Shown here one piece after another: positions 8,744 to 18,022 of a stretch of DNA of 64,000 nt. Made by a program: the position numbers and the translations under genes. The DNA is from Methanothrix thermoacetophila PT. Lineage in GTDB: Archaea; Halobacteriota; Methanosarcinia; Methanotrichales; Methanotrichaceae. The number at the start of each line of letters is the position of its first letter. Positions within the stretch are counted from its first letter, which is position 1. The notes under the pieces were generated by a model that was given only the letters and a program-made list of their open reading frames with translations, made no database searches and was not told the origin of the DNA. The stretch is from the NCBI RefSeq assembly GCF_000014945.1, contig NC_008553.1, positions 1,674,001-1,738,000 on the forward strand, in the 5' to 3' direction.

Positions 8744-9954
8744 GCTATAACCTCCTCATAGATCTTCAGAGTATTCTCAGCGGCTTTCCTCCAGGTGAAC
8801 ATCTCCAGGACCCGCTCCCTTGCATTCCTTCCCCACTCTCTGAGCCTATCCCGATCCTCGAGAGCGAGATTGACGCCCCATGCGATATCGTTCGGATCTC
8901 GAGCATTCACATGTACGCCTGTCGGCCTGTCAGTCTCCGGGTTCATGACGATCTCCCTCAGACCGCTGACGCCGCTGGCCCCGACGACAGAGACGCGTTC
9001 CATCGATGCTGCCTCGAGCGCCACAATCCCGAACGGCTCATAGGTGCTGGGGAATATGCAGAGGTCTGCGAGCGCGTAATGATACACCTTCTCCTGTGGG
9101 GAGAGGAAGCGATCGACGAGAATAACACCGCCGAGCCTCTCAGCCTCTGATCTCACATGATCGATTAGGGATCCGCTGCCCACCACGAGAAGCTTGACGT
9201 CAGGATTATTCCTGCGTATTGCGGGCAGAGCAGCAAGAAGCTGGGAGACGCCCTTGACAGGCTCGAGCCTTCCGAGGAACAGAAGGACTGTATCAGATTC
9301 CTTCAGGCCATAACTCTTCCTGAGCATCTCGAGCCGCTCAGGCTTCACAGCAGATGGGTCGAAGAGCTTAGTATCCACGCCGTGATAACACACTCTTATC
9401 TTCTTCGGTGGCACCCCGAGCCCCTCGAGCTCCCTCTTCATCGCCTCCGAGACTGTCAGCACGAGATCCGCGAGCCTGGCGCCTTTAATCTCCAGCGATA
9501 CAAGCTGCTGGTTGGGGTGCTCGGAGCGCCCGACCTCGGTGCAGTGTACGTGATATATCACCGGCATGCTCTGACGCAGCGCCATGCCCGCGGGCAGAGC
9601 GAGCCAGTCGTGTGCAACACACAGATCAAAAGGACCTGAGTCCCTCACACGGGCTGCAGCCAGCTGGTTGTAGCTCAGCAGGTTGTTCAGGAAATCCAGG
9701 CCCGTGCCCCACGAGAGGGTCTCTTTTGAATAGAAGATCTCAAGCGCGTCGCTCATCGGAATAGGAATCTCCCTGAACGCCGTCACGCCCTTCTTCGTCT
9801 CTCTCCTCTTCCTCTTCAGATCCGGCCTGCCCATCGTGAACACAGAGACCTTATGCCCCATCGAGGCCAGCTCTCTCGACATCAAATCAACATAAACTCC
9901 AAGGCCGCCGTAGACCAGCGGCGGGTACTCTGTGCTCAGGTATGCTATGTTCAT
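8731..9954 (-). CDS. Glycogen synthase-like glycosyltransferase (GT4/GT5-like)
   Basis: 407 aa. MNIAYLSTEYPPLVYGGLGV carries the KxGGL-type nucleotide-sugar motif in relaxed form. AHDWLALPAG, GRLEPVKG and STYEPFGIVALEA follow; the last is the C-terminal E-x7-E. It probably extends an alpha-glucan from ADP- or UDP-glucose. The ATG at 9954 overlaps the stop of the upstream synthase (ATGA), so the two are coupled. An in-frame TTG at 9957 is not needed. Confidence 0.87.
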   Translation of the reverse strand: MNIAYLSTEYPPLVYGGLGVYVDLMSRELASMGHKVSVFTMGRPDLKRKRRETKKGVTAFREIPIPMSDALEIFYSKETLSWGTGLDFLNNLLSYNQLAAARVRDSGPFDLCVAHDWLALPAGMALRQSMPVIYHVHCTEVGRSEHPNQQLVSLEIKGARLADLVLTVSEAMKRELEGLGVPPKKIRVCYHGVDTKLFDPSAVKPERLEMLRKSYGLKESDTVLLFLGRLEPVKGVSQLLAALPAIRRNNPDVKLLVVGSGSLIDHVRSEAERLGGVILVDRFLSPQEKVYHYALADLCIFPSTYEPFGIVALEAASMERVSVVGASGVSGLREIVMNPETDRPTGVHVNARDPNDIAWGVNLALEDRDRLREWGRNARERVLEMFTWRKAAENTLKIYEEVIAYRS

Positions 9955-11738
9955 CAAACCACCAGATTCTTGTAATACTCCATCACAGGCTCCATCCAGT
10001 CCATATACTTCGCAAGCGCAAACGACTCCTCACACAGGAGCCTGTACTCGATCTGATCTGCCACCTGGCTCCAGGTGAAGTAATCGAGTGCGAGGGCGTA
10101 GTCGAGCACCATCTCGTTGTACGTCTGCTCTATATTGTCGACCACAACAACTCCACCCATGCCTGTAGTCAGCCTCTTGATCTTCTTCAGAGCATCGCTG
10201 AAGCCGCAGGCTCTGCTGACTATGCTCGGCGTCCCCTCTCTTCCAGCCTCGAGGCCTGTGAGAAGGAAGGGCTCGTACTGTGAGGGGAAGACGCCTGCAA
10301 CACATCCTGCCATGATCTCGTCCACCCTCATGTTCAACCCGCCGTCCTCCGGACCGACCCATTGTGGATACAGTATCGCAGATACTATGCGGTTTCCAGA
10401 GACGAGCCTCCACGGCTCCAGAGCCTTCTCCTGTATCATCTTGTAGAGCCTGTTCTCCTCCCACACGAGAATCTCAGGCGTCAGGTTGATCGGGAAACCG
10501 TGCGGGAGCTTGTCCTTCTGCTTCGGGCCGTGAGAGGTTATGAGGAAGCATGCTACCCTGATCTTCTCAGCAAACCTCTCCTTCATAGCTCTGTGTCTGA
10601 GCAGATGATCCTGGAGGACCAGCGCGTCGAGAAGCTGCGGATACCCCTTATTCTCTATCTCTATCCTCGATATCGTGAATATAGGGATTATATTCTCAGG
10701 ATCTATCTTCTCCCCGCCATAGAGGTTGTAAAGCGTATCTGAGACGAACTTCTGTATCCTGGCCCTGCAGCGGTTCTTTTTCTCCCAGTCTATGTAGTCC
10801 TGCTCCACCTCTATCCCGTTTCTTATGACGATGCCTTTGAGATCGTGGAAGAGCATAGCTTCCTTCATTGTGGAATCGCCGACGAAGGTCACGACATCCG
10901 CATACCTCGCCAGCCCTTCCAGTGTCGCCATTGAGACGGGTGTGTTCGGGGGCCAGCGTTTCTCGTTCCTGGCGATCATCTCCAGGGACCTGTGCCCAGC
11001 TGCCCTCCCGGGGACAGTAGCGTGAAGTGTCGCCATCGTGCGGACAGGCTGTCCGAGGGCCTTCAGGCGCGCAAGCGCATAGAAGACCCCGAACTCATGG
11101 CAGTGGAGCGATATTCTTATCTTCGGAAGCACAGAGCGCGCAAACTCCGACACTGCCTTATCAGCATATTTCTCCGCAGGCTCCTCGGCCATCGACTTCA
11201 GAACACGCACGAGCTCTGAGATCGCATAGGAAAGGCAGAGGTAATGATTGTACTCGGGAGCGTTGCTCAGCCGCTCGTACTTGAGCGAGTCCAGGCCCAC
11301 AAGCCTCCAGGCCTCCTCCTTTATCGCGTTCGTGAGCGTCATCTCCCTGGTGTCTCTTCGAACTATACAGCTGTCGTAGTAATGCGTGTCGAAGAGGATG
11401 TAGCCGACCGGAACATCATGGTACACCGCCTGGCCTGTTACTGATTTTATCCCAAGAGATTCGAGCCGCTCAAGGGCTGTTTTGATCTCGTTGCCCATGC
11501 TCAGAGGCTCGAGGCCGGATATGTCGGTAACACGCATCTTCCCCCTGTTCCAGTCTGCGCCAGCTGTGGGAAAGTACGGGCCTGCCACTAGGATCCTGAT
11601 GTCATTCTCGATCTCGCCGCTGCTGATCAGCTTTGCGAGAGTTCTGGCCTCTGCATCTATCACATTCCATATGCCGCCCATCTTGTTCGAGACCGGTCCG
11701 GCCTCCTCTCCTGCGAGTACGATCCATCTCTGTATCAT
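9954..11738 (-). CDS. Glycogen synthase, GT3-like
   Basis: 594 aa, the largest of the three synthases. VLAGEEAGPVSNKMGGIWNV near the N-terminus is the nucleotide-sugar motif. SLHCHEFG and TLHATVPGRAAG resemble eukaryotic-type (GT3) glycogen synthase, and FPSQYEPFLLTGLEAGREG near residue 500 is the second catalytic Glu pair. The ATG at 11738 has GTGAGG six nt upstream, so it is chosen over a GTG at 11750 that overlaps the preceding stop. It presumably polymerises storage glucan in the cytoplasm with its operon partners. Confidence 0.85.
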   Translation of the reverse strand: MIQRWIVLAGEEAGPVSNKMGGIWNVIDAEARTLAKLISSGEIENDIRILVAGPYFPTAGADWNRGKMRVTDISGLEPLSMGNEIKTALERLESLGIKSVTGQAVYHDVPVGYILFDTHYYDSCIVRRDTREMTLTNAIKEEAWRLVGLDSLKYERLSNAPEYNHYLCLSYAISELVRVLKSMAEEPAEKYADKAVSEFARSVLPKIRISLHCHEFGVFYALARLKALGQPVRTMATLHATVPGRAAGHRSLEMIARNEKRWPPNTPVSMATLEGLARYADVVTFVGDSTMKEAMLFHDLKGIVIRNGIEVEQDYIDWEKKNRCRARIQKFVSDTLYNLYGGEKIDPENIIPIFTISRIEIENKGYPQLLDALVLQDHLLRHRAMKERFAEKIRVACFLITSHGPKQKDKLPHGFPINLTPEILVWEENRLYKMIQEKALEPWRLVSGNRIVSAILYPQWVGPEDGGLNMRVDEIMAGCVAGVFPSQYEPFLLTGLEAGREGTPSIVSRACGFSDALKKIKRLTTGMGGVVVVDNIEQTYNEMVLDYALALDYFTWSQVADQIEYRLLCEESFALAKYMDWMEPVMEYYKNLVV

Positions 11739-11746
11739 GATCTGCC

Positions 11747-12499
11747 TCACGGATAGGGCGATAGGGCTGAGACAGCCATGCCATCATCCGAGATGTCGAG
11801 AACTCTTATGCTGTTCGATATCTTCGATCCCCGCATCTTCATGACATAAATGGAGCGCACAAGTGAGTTGCCAATTCTGTCCCTGCGGAGCATCGTGCAT
11901 GAATCTGCGCCGTACTCAAGTATCTGGTTCATGCCGAAAGCGGTGCCTATCGTTATGACGGTCGTGGCCTTTGTGGCTCTCAGGCTTGAGAAGAGATCAT
12001 CCGCCAGAGATCTTATTTTGAAGGGCGCCTGAACCGCGTAGAAGAATGCCATCAGATCATCTATAAACACCCTCTGCGGGTTCTCCTCCTTCACCTTCCG
12101 CTCGACGAGCTTCCTGAAGTTGACCAAAAAATCCACTGGATCGAGATCTATGCTCTTCTGGAGCCTGAGCACCGGATCTGTGACATCGACTATGACGAGC
12201 TTTTTCTCCTCTTCCAGCTTCCACAGATCCCAGTTGAATGAGGAGTACATCTCCCTCTTGAGCGACTCTGCGCTCTCGGAGGGCGTTATTATCATCCCCT
12301 TATCGCCCATTTTGATGCCTTCGTATATGAACTGGGTGGCGAAGACAGTCTTTCCCGTGCCGGAGCCGCCTGTAACGGTATTAACAGTCCCTTTGTTGAA
12401 GCCGCCATTGACAAGCTCATCGAAGCCTGGTATGCCGGACCCGACTTTTGTATACTTCTTGGCGCCAACCGCCTCAACATCCTGCGTATCCACAGTCAT
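11747..12499 (-). CDS. KaiC-like RecA-superfamily ATPase
   Basis: 250 aa with one KaiC domain. GSGIPGFDELVNGGF is the family entry, GGSGTGKT near residue 45 is Walker A, and VFIDDLMAFF is Walker B. Autokinase and oligomer details cannot be judged. The ATG at 12499 has AAAGAGGG directly before it; an upstream start at 12625 would add 42 unrelated residues. It heads the glycogen operon, eight bp before the GT3-like synthase, which suggests a regulatory or scaffold role in storage metabolism. Confidence 0.85.
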   Translation of the reverse strand: MTVDTQDVEAVGAKKYTKVGSGIPGFDELVNGGFNKGTVNTVTGGSGTGKTVFATQFIYEGIKMGDKGMIITPSESAESLKREMYSSFNWDLWKLEEEKKLVIVDVTDPVLRLQKSIDLDPVDFLVNFRKLVERKVKEENPQRVFIDDLMAFFYAVQAPFKIRSLADDLFSSLRATKATTVITIGTAFGMNQILEYGADSCTMLRRDRIGNSLVRSIYVMKMRGSKISNSIRVLDISDDGMAVSALSPYP

Positions 12500-13293
12500 C
12501 CCTCTTTTACATTCTCGGAGTCTGGAGTACTTAGTTTTTCCGGTATGTGGCCCATCCGAACAAGACCGGTTACCCTTTGCCACATTGTAATAGAATGTAA
12601 ACATTTTATACAAATTATGTGTCATGTGCTTCTATTGTTGAGATCAATAGCGTGCGATCTCACATAAGACACAGGGAGTTATGTCAGTGGTGTGATCCCC
12701 GACACTCACTTCGGCGATTTGAGCACATTACTAAAAAACACCCATGACCCAACGTCACTCATGTGGATGAAAATGGACCTTTGCGAGAACTTTTATACCC
12801 GGCTAATCAATCCCTACTGAGGAATATTGGATAATAGATGTAAGATAAAGGTGGGTCGGATATGTTGGAAGTCAAACAGTCTGTAGTCATTTGAGATCAT
12901 CTTTCTGAATTTAAGTGGAAAATTTTATCCACATTTATAGCTTTGTATCATTCCTGTTAGTCGGCAGTCGATAAGATGGTCGATAACCTTGCAGGAAAAA
13001 TGAAAAGTCGACTGCATCTGGTTTATGTTTCCGGAACTTGCTTCTCCGGAGATTCGGACACATGTGCCATAGCCTTTGTCGTTTTCGGACGGATTCTTGC
13101 ACTTTAAAGAGAATGTTACGTCCAATTACCAAAAAAAAGAAATTATTGCAATAATCGACAGGTTTATATGGTATGTAATGTTCGATTTACTGTGGTTGCT
13201 CTCAGTTTGCGATGCATCTGAGGCCTGCCACGGATACGAATGTCGCTGATGGTATCGGATCGATCAAATCGCTGTAAGTGAGGAGATGCTGAT
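12500..13293. other. Long intergenic region before the cas operon
   Basis: About 790 bp without a convincing gene. It holds a TATA-like AACTTTTATACC near 12789-12800 and a nearby ten-codon frame at 12862 preceded by AAGGTGGG. Inverted CAGTCGA (about 12966) and TCGACTG (about 13008) flank a 40-nt loop. The 22-nt cas promoter motif follows at 13148. Two overlapping minus-strand frames of about 65 codons (12925-13132) have no family look. Unstable RNAs are possible but not shown. Confidence 0.4.
13148..13169 (+). promoter_or_regulatory. cas10d operon promoter, shared 22-nt element with TATA box
   Basis: The element contains ATCGACAGGTTTA followed by the TATA core TTTATATG. It matches 20 of 22 positions of the element upstream of cas6 at 27201-27222. 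A TATA box centred near 13166 predicts transcription from about 13191, leaving a leader of about 100 nt before cas10d. The part 5' of the TATA box is the place where BRE or a regulator such as Csa3 could bind. Confidence 0.65.
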
Positions 13294-15816
13294 ATGGTAT
13301 CGGATGCTCTTCAGGATTTGCTCAGAGACCCTGAGAAGCGGTCGTTGTTGAAAAGACGAGGGGAGGTCTCTGAGGATATCAATTCCAGGGTTCTGGAGAA
13401 CTACTTCAGGATTGTGGACATAAATCTTGTCAGAACTGGTATGTGCTTCAGGCCTGCAAAAAGTGTCGAGTTCGGAAAGACGGATCAGAGCATGCTCAAC
13501 CACATCCGGAATGGGGTTTTCTTCCTGCTTCGCTTCAATGATGCCCTCAAGAGGCTCGGTGTGAGAGCACTCGATGAGGCCGGGCTCAGGGAGTGTATAG
13601 CCCTTTTTGTGGTACATGACCTTCACAAACTGGACTATGGAGAGATGGATGGGGACAGTCAAAAGAACAGCATGGAGAATGAGTTCGATATACCGGAAGA
13701 TGTAGTCAAAAAGTATGTCGAGGAGATGCACCTCAGCGAGTTCGCTCGTGAGTTGAGGGACGACGATTACTACTCTGTGGTTGTGGCACTTCACAAAAGC
13801 AGGTTCTCAAGACCAGGAGCGAGAACCTCACGGTTCATGGACCTCGAGCCGTTTCTGTACCTCATGGACACAATGGCCAGCTGCTCCTCCCCCGAGGAGG
13901 CGGCATCTCCCAGAGCCCTCAGGGCCCTGCGTGACGGCTTTCCTCAGGATGCGGCTGAGAAACAGCTGAACCTTCAGTATCACAGGCTTGACGACGTCAA
14001 GGGGATTCTCACAGGTCTTCTGAACAAATCTATCGCTGAGGTGCTTGAGGAAAGCGGGCTCGTGATGCTGATGACGTATCAGGATGGGTGCGTCTATCTC
14101 GGAAAGGGGAATCGGAGAGCGTCCATCTCTGATGAGCTTGTTGAACGCATATACCACCGGCTTGAGAAGAACATACAGGATTCGACTCCGGCGCTCTCTG
14201 AGGTTGGATCTATCGTCAAGAATGTGGATGTGCAGGGGAACTTGAACTGCTACCGATTGGATGATAAATATTATTTCTTCAGCGGACCGGATAGGGTTTT
14301 ACGTGCGTATATTGAGAAGGCAACCGTATCTGCGCGCAGTGTAAAAACCAAGCTATCCAAGCAGATGCTCGAAAACATTGGGAGGGCGCTGAGGGCAGCA
14401 GACATCGACGTGGAGCTCTCAGATCAGGATGGCAGGATCGTTGTGGAGTATGCTAGAGCGATCCACGCAGTCCATAAAATCGTCTCGGAGATCATCAAGG
14501 ATAACACAGAGGCGCTCGCATGGAGCTGCGACGCCTGGGGCGTTACTGAGGATGTGAAGAGAAGGCTTCTCAGCATCCCATCCGGCGAACTGACGAGCGG
14601 AGGTAAGTGGGAGTATGCTTACGCCATAGCCAGGTGCGTTATGGATGCTGAAAGCGACGGCGTGAAGATCAAAAACATGGAGCCAGCGCGCGCCGCCGAT
14701 ATTCTCTTCGAGAGGATATGGGGTGCCTTAAAATCCACTGAGGGGTGGGACGCCTTCATCTCAGAAAAGACAAGCACATACAGAGAGGAGATCGCGGCAT
14801 ACATCCATGAGACGCTGTCTGTAAACGGAACGATATCAGTATCGAGCGGATCCGACCTGAGTGATCCATACAGGGAGTACCAAAGAGGCGGAAGCGGAAG
14901 GATATGCAACCTCTGCAACAGCGGAACCCTGCTGAGACAGGATGAGATGAAATTGCCGATTACAGTCTCCATGCTGAAATTCAACTTCAGCAACAGGATT
15001 TTTGCAGGAAAGACCAAGCCCGATAACATATATGCATGCGTCCCATGCGGTGTTGAGCTGGTGCTCAGGCAGAACGGTTGCGAGATCTCCAGGAGAGCTA
15101 ATGAGGATATGCTCTACTTACACATGATTCCGGATTACTTCTTCACTCCTGAATCGTGGGAGATCGCTCACAGCATTCTGAGCATGTTCTCCGGGGAGAA
15201 TGGAGTGCGGATGGCGGCTCTTGCAGATAAGATCTTCAAATCGAAGTACGTTGGGGGATCATCGGATCTGAAAACCGATTTTTATGAGTCGTGGATCGAG
15301 GAGCTTGCTTCCCGGGAGAAGAGCAGGAATATGATGCAGTACATGGCGCAGAGTTTTGACATGATCGGAAATCCTTGCATGGTCTTCTACAAACCCTCTG
15401 GGAACACAACAGAGTTTCATTTCTTCGGCACATATCTCGCCCTGATCCTGGCAGCCTACACCGGCATGCGGGTTGTTGTAAGCCACTCGCCCATAACAAC
15501 TGTGCGCGGAAGGGATTTTAGGGAGTTCGTGGCCCTTGACTCCGTTGACTCCCATGTGACGGGTTTTTACAAAAAGATGATACCACTGTCGCAGATGGAG
15601 TTTCGCATCAAGGCCGCAAGCGCTCTCATACGCCTCGGCTATGGCTCGAAGCTGGAGGACTCGCTTTTTCCGAAATATCTTAGGGTATTCAGGGATGAGC
15701 CGCTTCCTGGCTCGTATCTTCTCAAGATGGTGTATCGGGATGCGGATGAGGGCGAGGCGAAGGTCAGAAATCTGATCGATGAGGCGATCTTTCTTGATAA
15801 AGTAAAAGGGATGTGA
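13294..15816 (+). CDS. cas10d: Type I-D CRISPR large subunit with HD nuclease domain (Csc3)
   Basis: 840 aa. VVHDLHKLDYG near residues 106-116 is the HD nuclease motif that in type I-D sits on Cas10d rather than on Cas3. A four-Cys zinc site (CNLC near 538, CVPC near 582) and a palm-like C-terminal half follow, without a GGDD cyclase motif. It is the large subunit of the I-D interference complex. The ATG is preceded by GAGGAGATGCTGAT. It is shorter than the roughly 950-1100 aa I recall for cyanobacterial Csc3, and the missing helical tail appears to be the next gene. Confidence 0.9.
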   Translation: MVSDALQDLLRDPEKRSLLKRRGEVSEDINSRVLENYFRIVDINLVRTGMCFRPAKSVEFGKTDQSMLNHIRNGVFFLLRFNDALKRLGVRALDEAGLRECIALFVVHDLHKLDYGEMDGDSQKNSMENEFDIPEDVVKKYVEEMHLSEFARELRDDDYYSVVVALHKSRFSRPGARTSRFMDLEPFLYLMDTMASCSSPEEAASPRALRALRDGFPQDAAEKQLNLQYHRLDDVKGILTGLLNKSIAEVLEESGLVMLMTYQDGCVYLGKGNRRASISDELVERIYHRLEKNIQDSTPALSEVGSIVKNVDVQGNLNCYRLDDKYYFFSGPDRVLRAYIEKATVSARSVKTKLSKQMLENIGRALRAADIDVELSDQDGRIVVEYARAIHAVHKIVSEIIKDNTEALAWSCDAWGVTEDVKRRLLSIPSGELTSGGKWEYAYAIARCVMDAESDGVKIKNMEPARAADILFERIWGALKSTEGWDAFISEKTSTYREEIAAYIHETLSVNGTISVSSGSDLSDPYREYQRGGSGRICNLCNSGTLLRQDEMKLPITVSMLKFNFSNRIFAGKTKPDNIYACVPCGVELVLRQNGCEISRRANEDMLYLHMIPDYFFTPESWEIAHSILSMFSGENGVRMAALADKIFKSKYVGGSSDLKTDFYESWIEELASREKSRNMMQYMAQSFDMIGNPCMVFYKPSGNTTEFHFFGTYLALILAAYTGMRVVVSHSPITTVRGRDFREFVALDSVDSHVTGFYKKMIPLSQMEFRIKAASALIRLGYGSKLEDSLFPKYLRVFRDEPLPGSYLLKMVYRDADEGEAKVRNLIDEAIFLDKVKGM

Positions 15817-15821
15817 TTAAT

Positions 15822-16259
15822 ATGGATGTGTCCGACAGGATCTGTCATCTTGCAGAGCTCGGATTCGATATCGCACAGCCGAAGGGTTACAAGCCGTACG
15901 CGGTCGAACGTCTGTTTCGGGAGGCTGTGAAGGCTGTAACAGAACTCCAAGGGATGCCACTCTCCAAGCATGACTACATGGCAGCTGTTTCCGGAAAGAT
16001 ACAGAAGGCAATCGAGCGCATGGGGGACGATCAGGCGTTCGTGCCTGAGAGGAAGGGCCTCGACGAAAAGGCGGACAGGTTTGCCCAGCACTTCGTGGAG
16101 GAGATACTTAATGGCATCTGCGATGGAAGGCCTGGAAGGCTGAAGAAACTGGCGAACAACTTAGCTGACGGATACTATTCTGCAACATTGAATATACGAA
16201 GGAGATACTGGAAAAATAAGAATGCTGAGGATTTAAAGAATATGGAGGAATCTGTATGA
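15822..16259 (+). CDS. Putative stand-alone type I-D small subunit (Cas11d-like)
   Basis: 145 aa, nearly all predicted alpha-helix, between cas10d and csc2. The ATG follows the cas10d stop by five nt, with GGGATGTGATTA upstream; a GTG at 15813 overlapping that stop is possible. The tail RFAQHFVEEILNGICDGR and the Leu-rich helix after it resemble the C-terminal helical region of long Cas10d proteins, which in other I-D systems yields Cas11d from an internal start (established). That this gene is that region as a separate cistron is inference. Confidence 0.6.
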   Translation: MDVSDRICHLAELGFDIAQPKGYKPYAVERLFREAVKAVTELQGMPLSKHDYMAAVSGKIQKAIERMGDDQAFVPERKGLDEKADRFAQHFVEEILNGICDGRPGRLKKLANNLADGYYSATLNIRRRYWKNKNAEDLKNMEESV

Positions 16260-17245
16260 ACTACGAGGAGCTGAAAGACAAATTCGGAAAGAGCATGGCT
16301 GAGGGGCTTGTGGATGAGCTGACAAATGAGCCGAGCGCTCATTATGTTCACATCCTGCTGCTCAGGGAGCTCCAGTCCAGCGCGATCTTCACAACCAACG
16401 GACAGGATGCAGATATAGCAAATGTTGGAATACATGCGGAAGATGGGTTCGTGGAGTACTCGCCGGTGATGATGTTCAAGAGAAAGCAGACAGGAAGCGA
16501 TCGCAGGAAGGGCAAGGAGCTGCAGAGGAACCTGCTTGGGATAGATGATACCATGAGCGTCAACGAGATGAAGCAGGACTCCCCGGAGTCGATCCTCTAC
16601 GGGAGCGCGGCCGGCGAAGAGGCGATCTCGGTGACGTCCAGGGTTATGTATGATACAGCATATTCGATCAGGGATTCCAGCGTCCTTGTTGAGGAGAAAT
16701 TCCAGAACGCCCCTGGGGATGCATTTGCAAAGGGCGCGACGACTGCAATAAGAGAGCCGGACTTTATCATGCCAGGAACGCTGTTCCCATGTGTCGTGAC
16801 ACTGAGAGACGCGACATTCGAGGAGCTTGTCTTCGTGCTGGGTGTGACGAAGATGAACAAGAGATACGGCGCAGCGACCTCCAGGATTGGAAGAGTCGAG
16901 AACCACATACTCGGGATATACTACGGGATAGAGGAGGGGCCGGCGAACCTGTACATCTCACAGGAGATAGCGAGAAGGCTGGCAGCCGTTGATGGGGGTA
17001 TCACCACTGATCGCCTGAGAAAGGTCCTGTACAGCCCCACTCTTGATGTCGAGGTTATCAAGGATCTCACAAAAAAAGTGTTCGATGAGAATATCAAAGA
17101 GATGGACATCGAGCATCTTGATAACGCGGACAAGCTTGTGAGCGCCATATCTGCGGATATTGTAAAGGAGGCTCTGGAGATACAGAAGGAGAAGGCCTCA
17201 AAGTTTTTCAGCAGCGTTAACTCCAAGGGAAGTAAGGGCGGGTGA
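16256..17245 (+). CDS. csc2: Type I-D Cas7 backbone subunit Csc2
   Basis: 329 aa. Csc2 hallmarks include ILYGSAAGEEAISVTSRVMYD, split here as SAAGEEAISVTSRV after ILYG, then TLRDATFEELVF and NKRYGAATSRIGRVEN. Csc2 polymerises along the crRNA guide. The ATG has TATGGAGGAATCTGT in front and overlaps the stop of the preceding gene by 4 bp. It is followed at once by csc1. Confidence 0.95.
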   Translation: MNYEELKDKFGKSMAEGLVDELTNEPSAHYVHILLLRELQSSAIFTTNGQDADIANVGIHAEDGFVEYSPVMMFKRKQTGSDRRKGKELQRNLLGIDDTMSVNEMKQDSPESILYGSAAGEEAISVTSRVMYDTAYSIRDSSVLVEEKFQNAPGDAFAKGATTAIREPDFIMPGTLFPCVVTLRDATFEELVFVLGVTKMNKRYGAATSRIGRVENHILGIYYGIEEGPANLYISQEIARRLAAVDGGITTDRLRKVLYSPTLDVEVIKDLTKKVFDENIKEMDIEHLDNADKLVSAISADIVKEALEIQKEKASKFFSSVNSKGSKGG

Positions 17246-17250
17246 GTGCG

Positions 17251-18012
17251 ATGAGCGAGAGCTTCCCGGCGGTGGAGTGCACCATAGAGACTATGGACCG
17301 CACGCTCTATGCCTCCAGGGAGGTGGGCGATCTCGTTGACGCTGGTGACTACATACTGAACACCGCGCTGTACTACGCACTTGGATTTACCTCCGGGAGG
17401 TATGTGAACAAGGGGAATCGCCCCTCTTACATCGAGGATACATCCAGGATCTACAGTAAACTGTATATCACACCGGCCAGGCCTGAGCCAGCTGAGGAGT
17501 ACACGAGACGCGTCTGGGGTTTTTCCAGAGCTGACGTGCACGTCGGCGGCCATTCTATGGGTTCGTGGAATGCAAGGCCGCACAGGTACGCGGTGAAGAA
17601 CTGGAGCGCACAGGAAGATCCCAGCAAGGGCAAGAACATACCAAAGTTTGGGAGGGAAAGGGTTCTGGATCAGCAGAACCTCTTCACCGCCTACATACTT
17701 CTCTACGAGGGCGATGTTGGATCCCTGGAGATCCCGAGATACATCCGTCTGGGAAAGAAACGCTCCAAGGCCAGAGTCACAACGAGGATCGTCAAGTGCG
17801 AGATTGGAGAGGGCGAGTTTCTATCCAACCATCCATTCGGCATATATGACTATGAGGGTGTGCCGATCGGAGATCTCATCTCGGTCAGAATGCGACCAGT
17901 GCCGCTCGTAATCCAGGCAAGGTACAAGGGAAGATATGTCAGGATCCCTGATGCAGGCAGAGGAGATGTGGTGCTCCCATATAGGCTTGAGTTCCTGAAG
18001 AACAGGAGATGA
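17251..18012 (+). CDS. csc1: Type I-D Cas5 subunit Csc1
   Basis: 253 aa. Opens with VECTIETMDRTLYASREVGD and carries YILNTALYYALGF, both typical of Csc1, the RAMP protein that caps the 5' tag of the crRNA and helps read the PAM. The ATG at 17251 has GGGTGAG five nt upstream and is preferred over a GTG at 17242 that overlaps the csc2 stop. cas3' starts ten bp downstream. Confidence 0.92.
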   Translation: MSESFPAVECTIETMDRTLYASREVGDLVDAGDYILNTALYYALGFTSGRYVNKGNRPSYIEDTSRIYSKLYITPARPEPAEEYTRRVWGFSRADVHVGGHSMGSWNARPHRYAVKNWSAQEDPSKGKNIPKFGRERVLDQQNLFTAYILLYEGDVGSLEIPRYIRLGKKRSKARVTTRIVKCEIGEGEFLSNHPFGIYDYEGVPIGDLISVRMRPVPLVIQARYKGRYVRIPDAGRGDVVLPYRLEFLKNRR

Positions 18013-18022
18013 GGGTAACCAG

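Noticed and set aside
12925-13132. Two overlapping minus-strand frames of about 65 codons before the cas operon
   Set aside because: No ribosome site, no recognisable fold, and two frames competing for the same DNA suggest chance.
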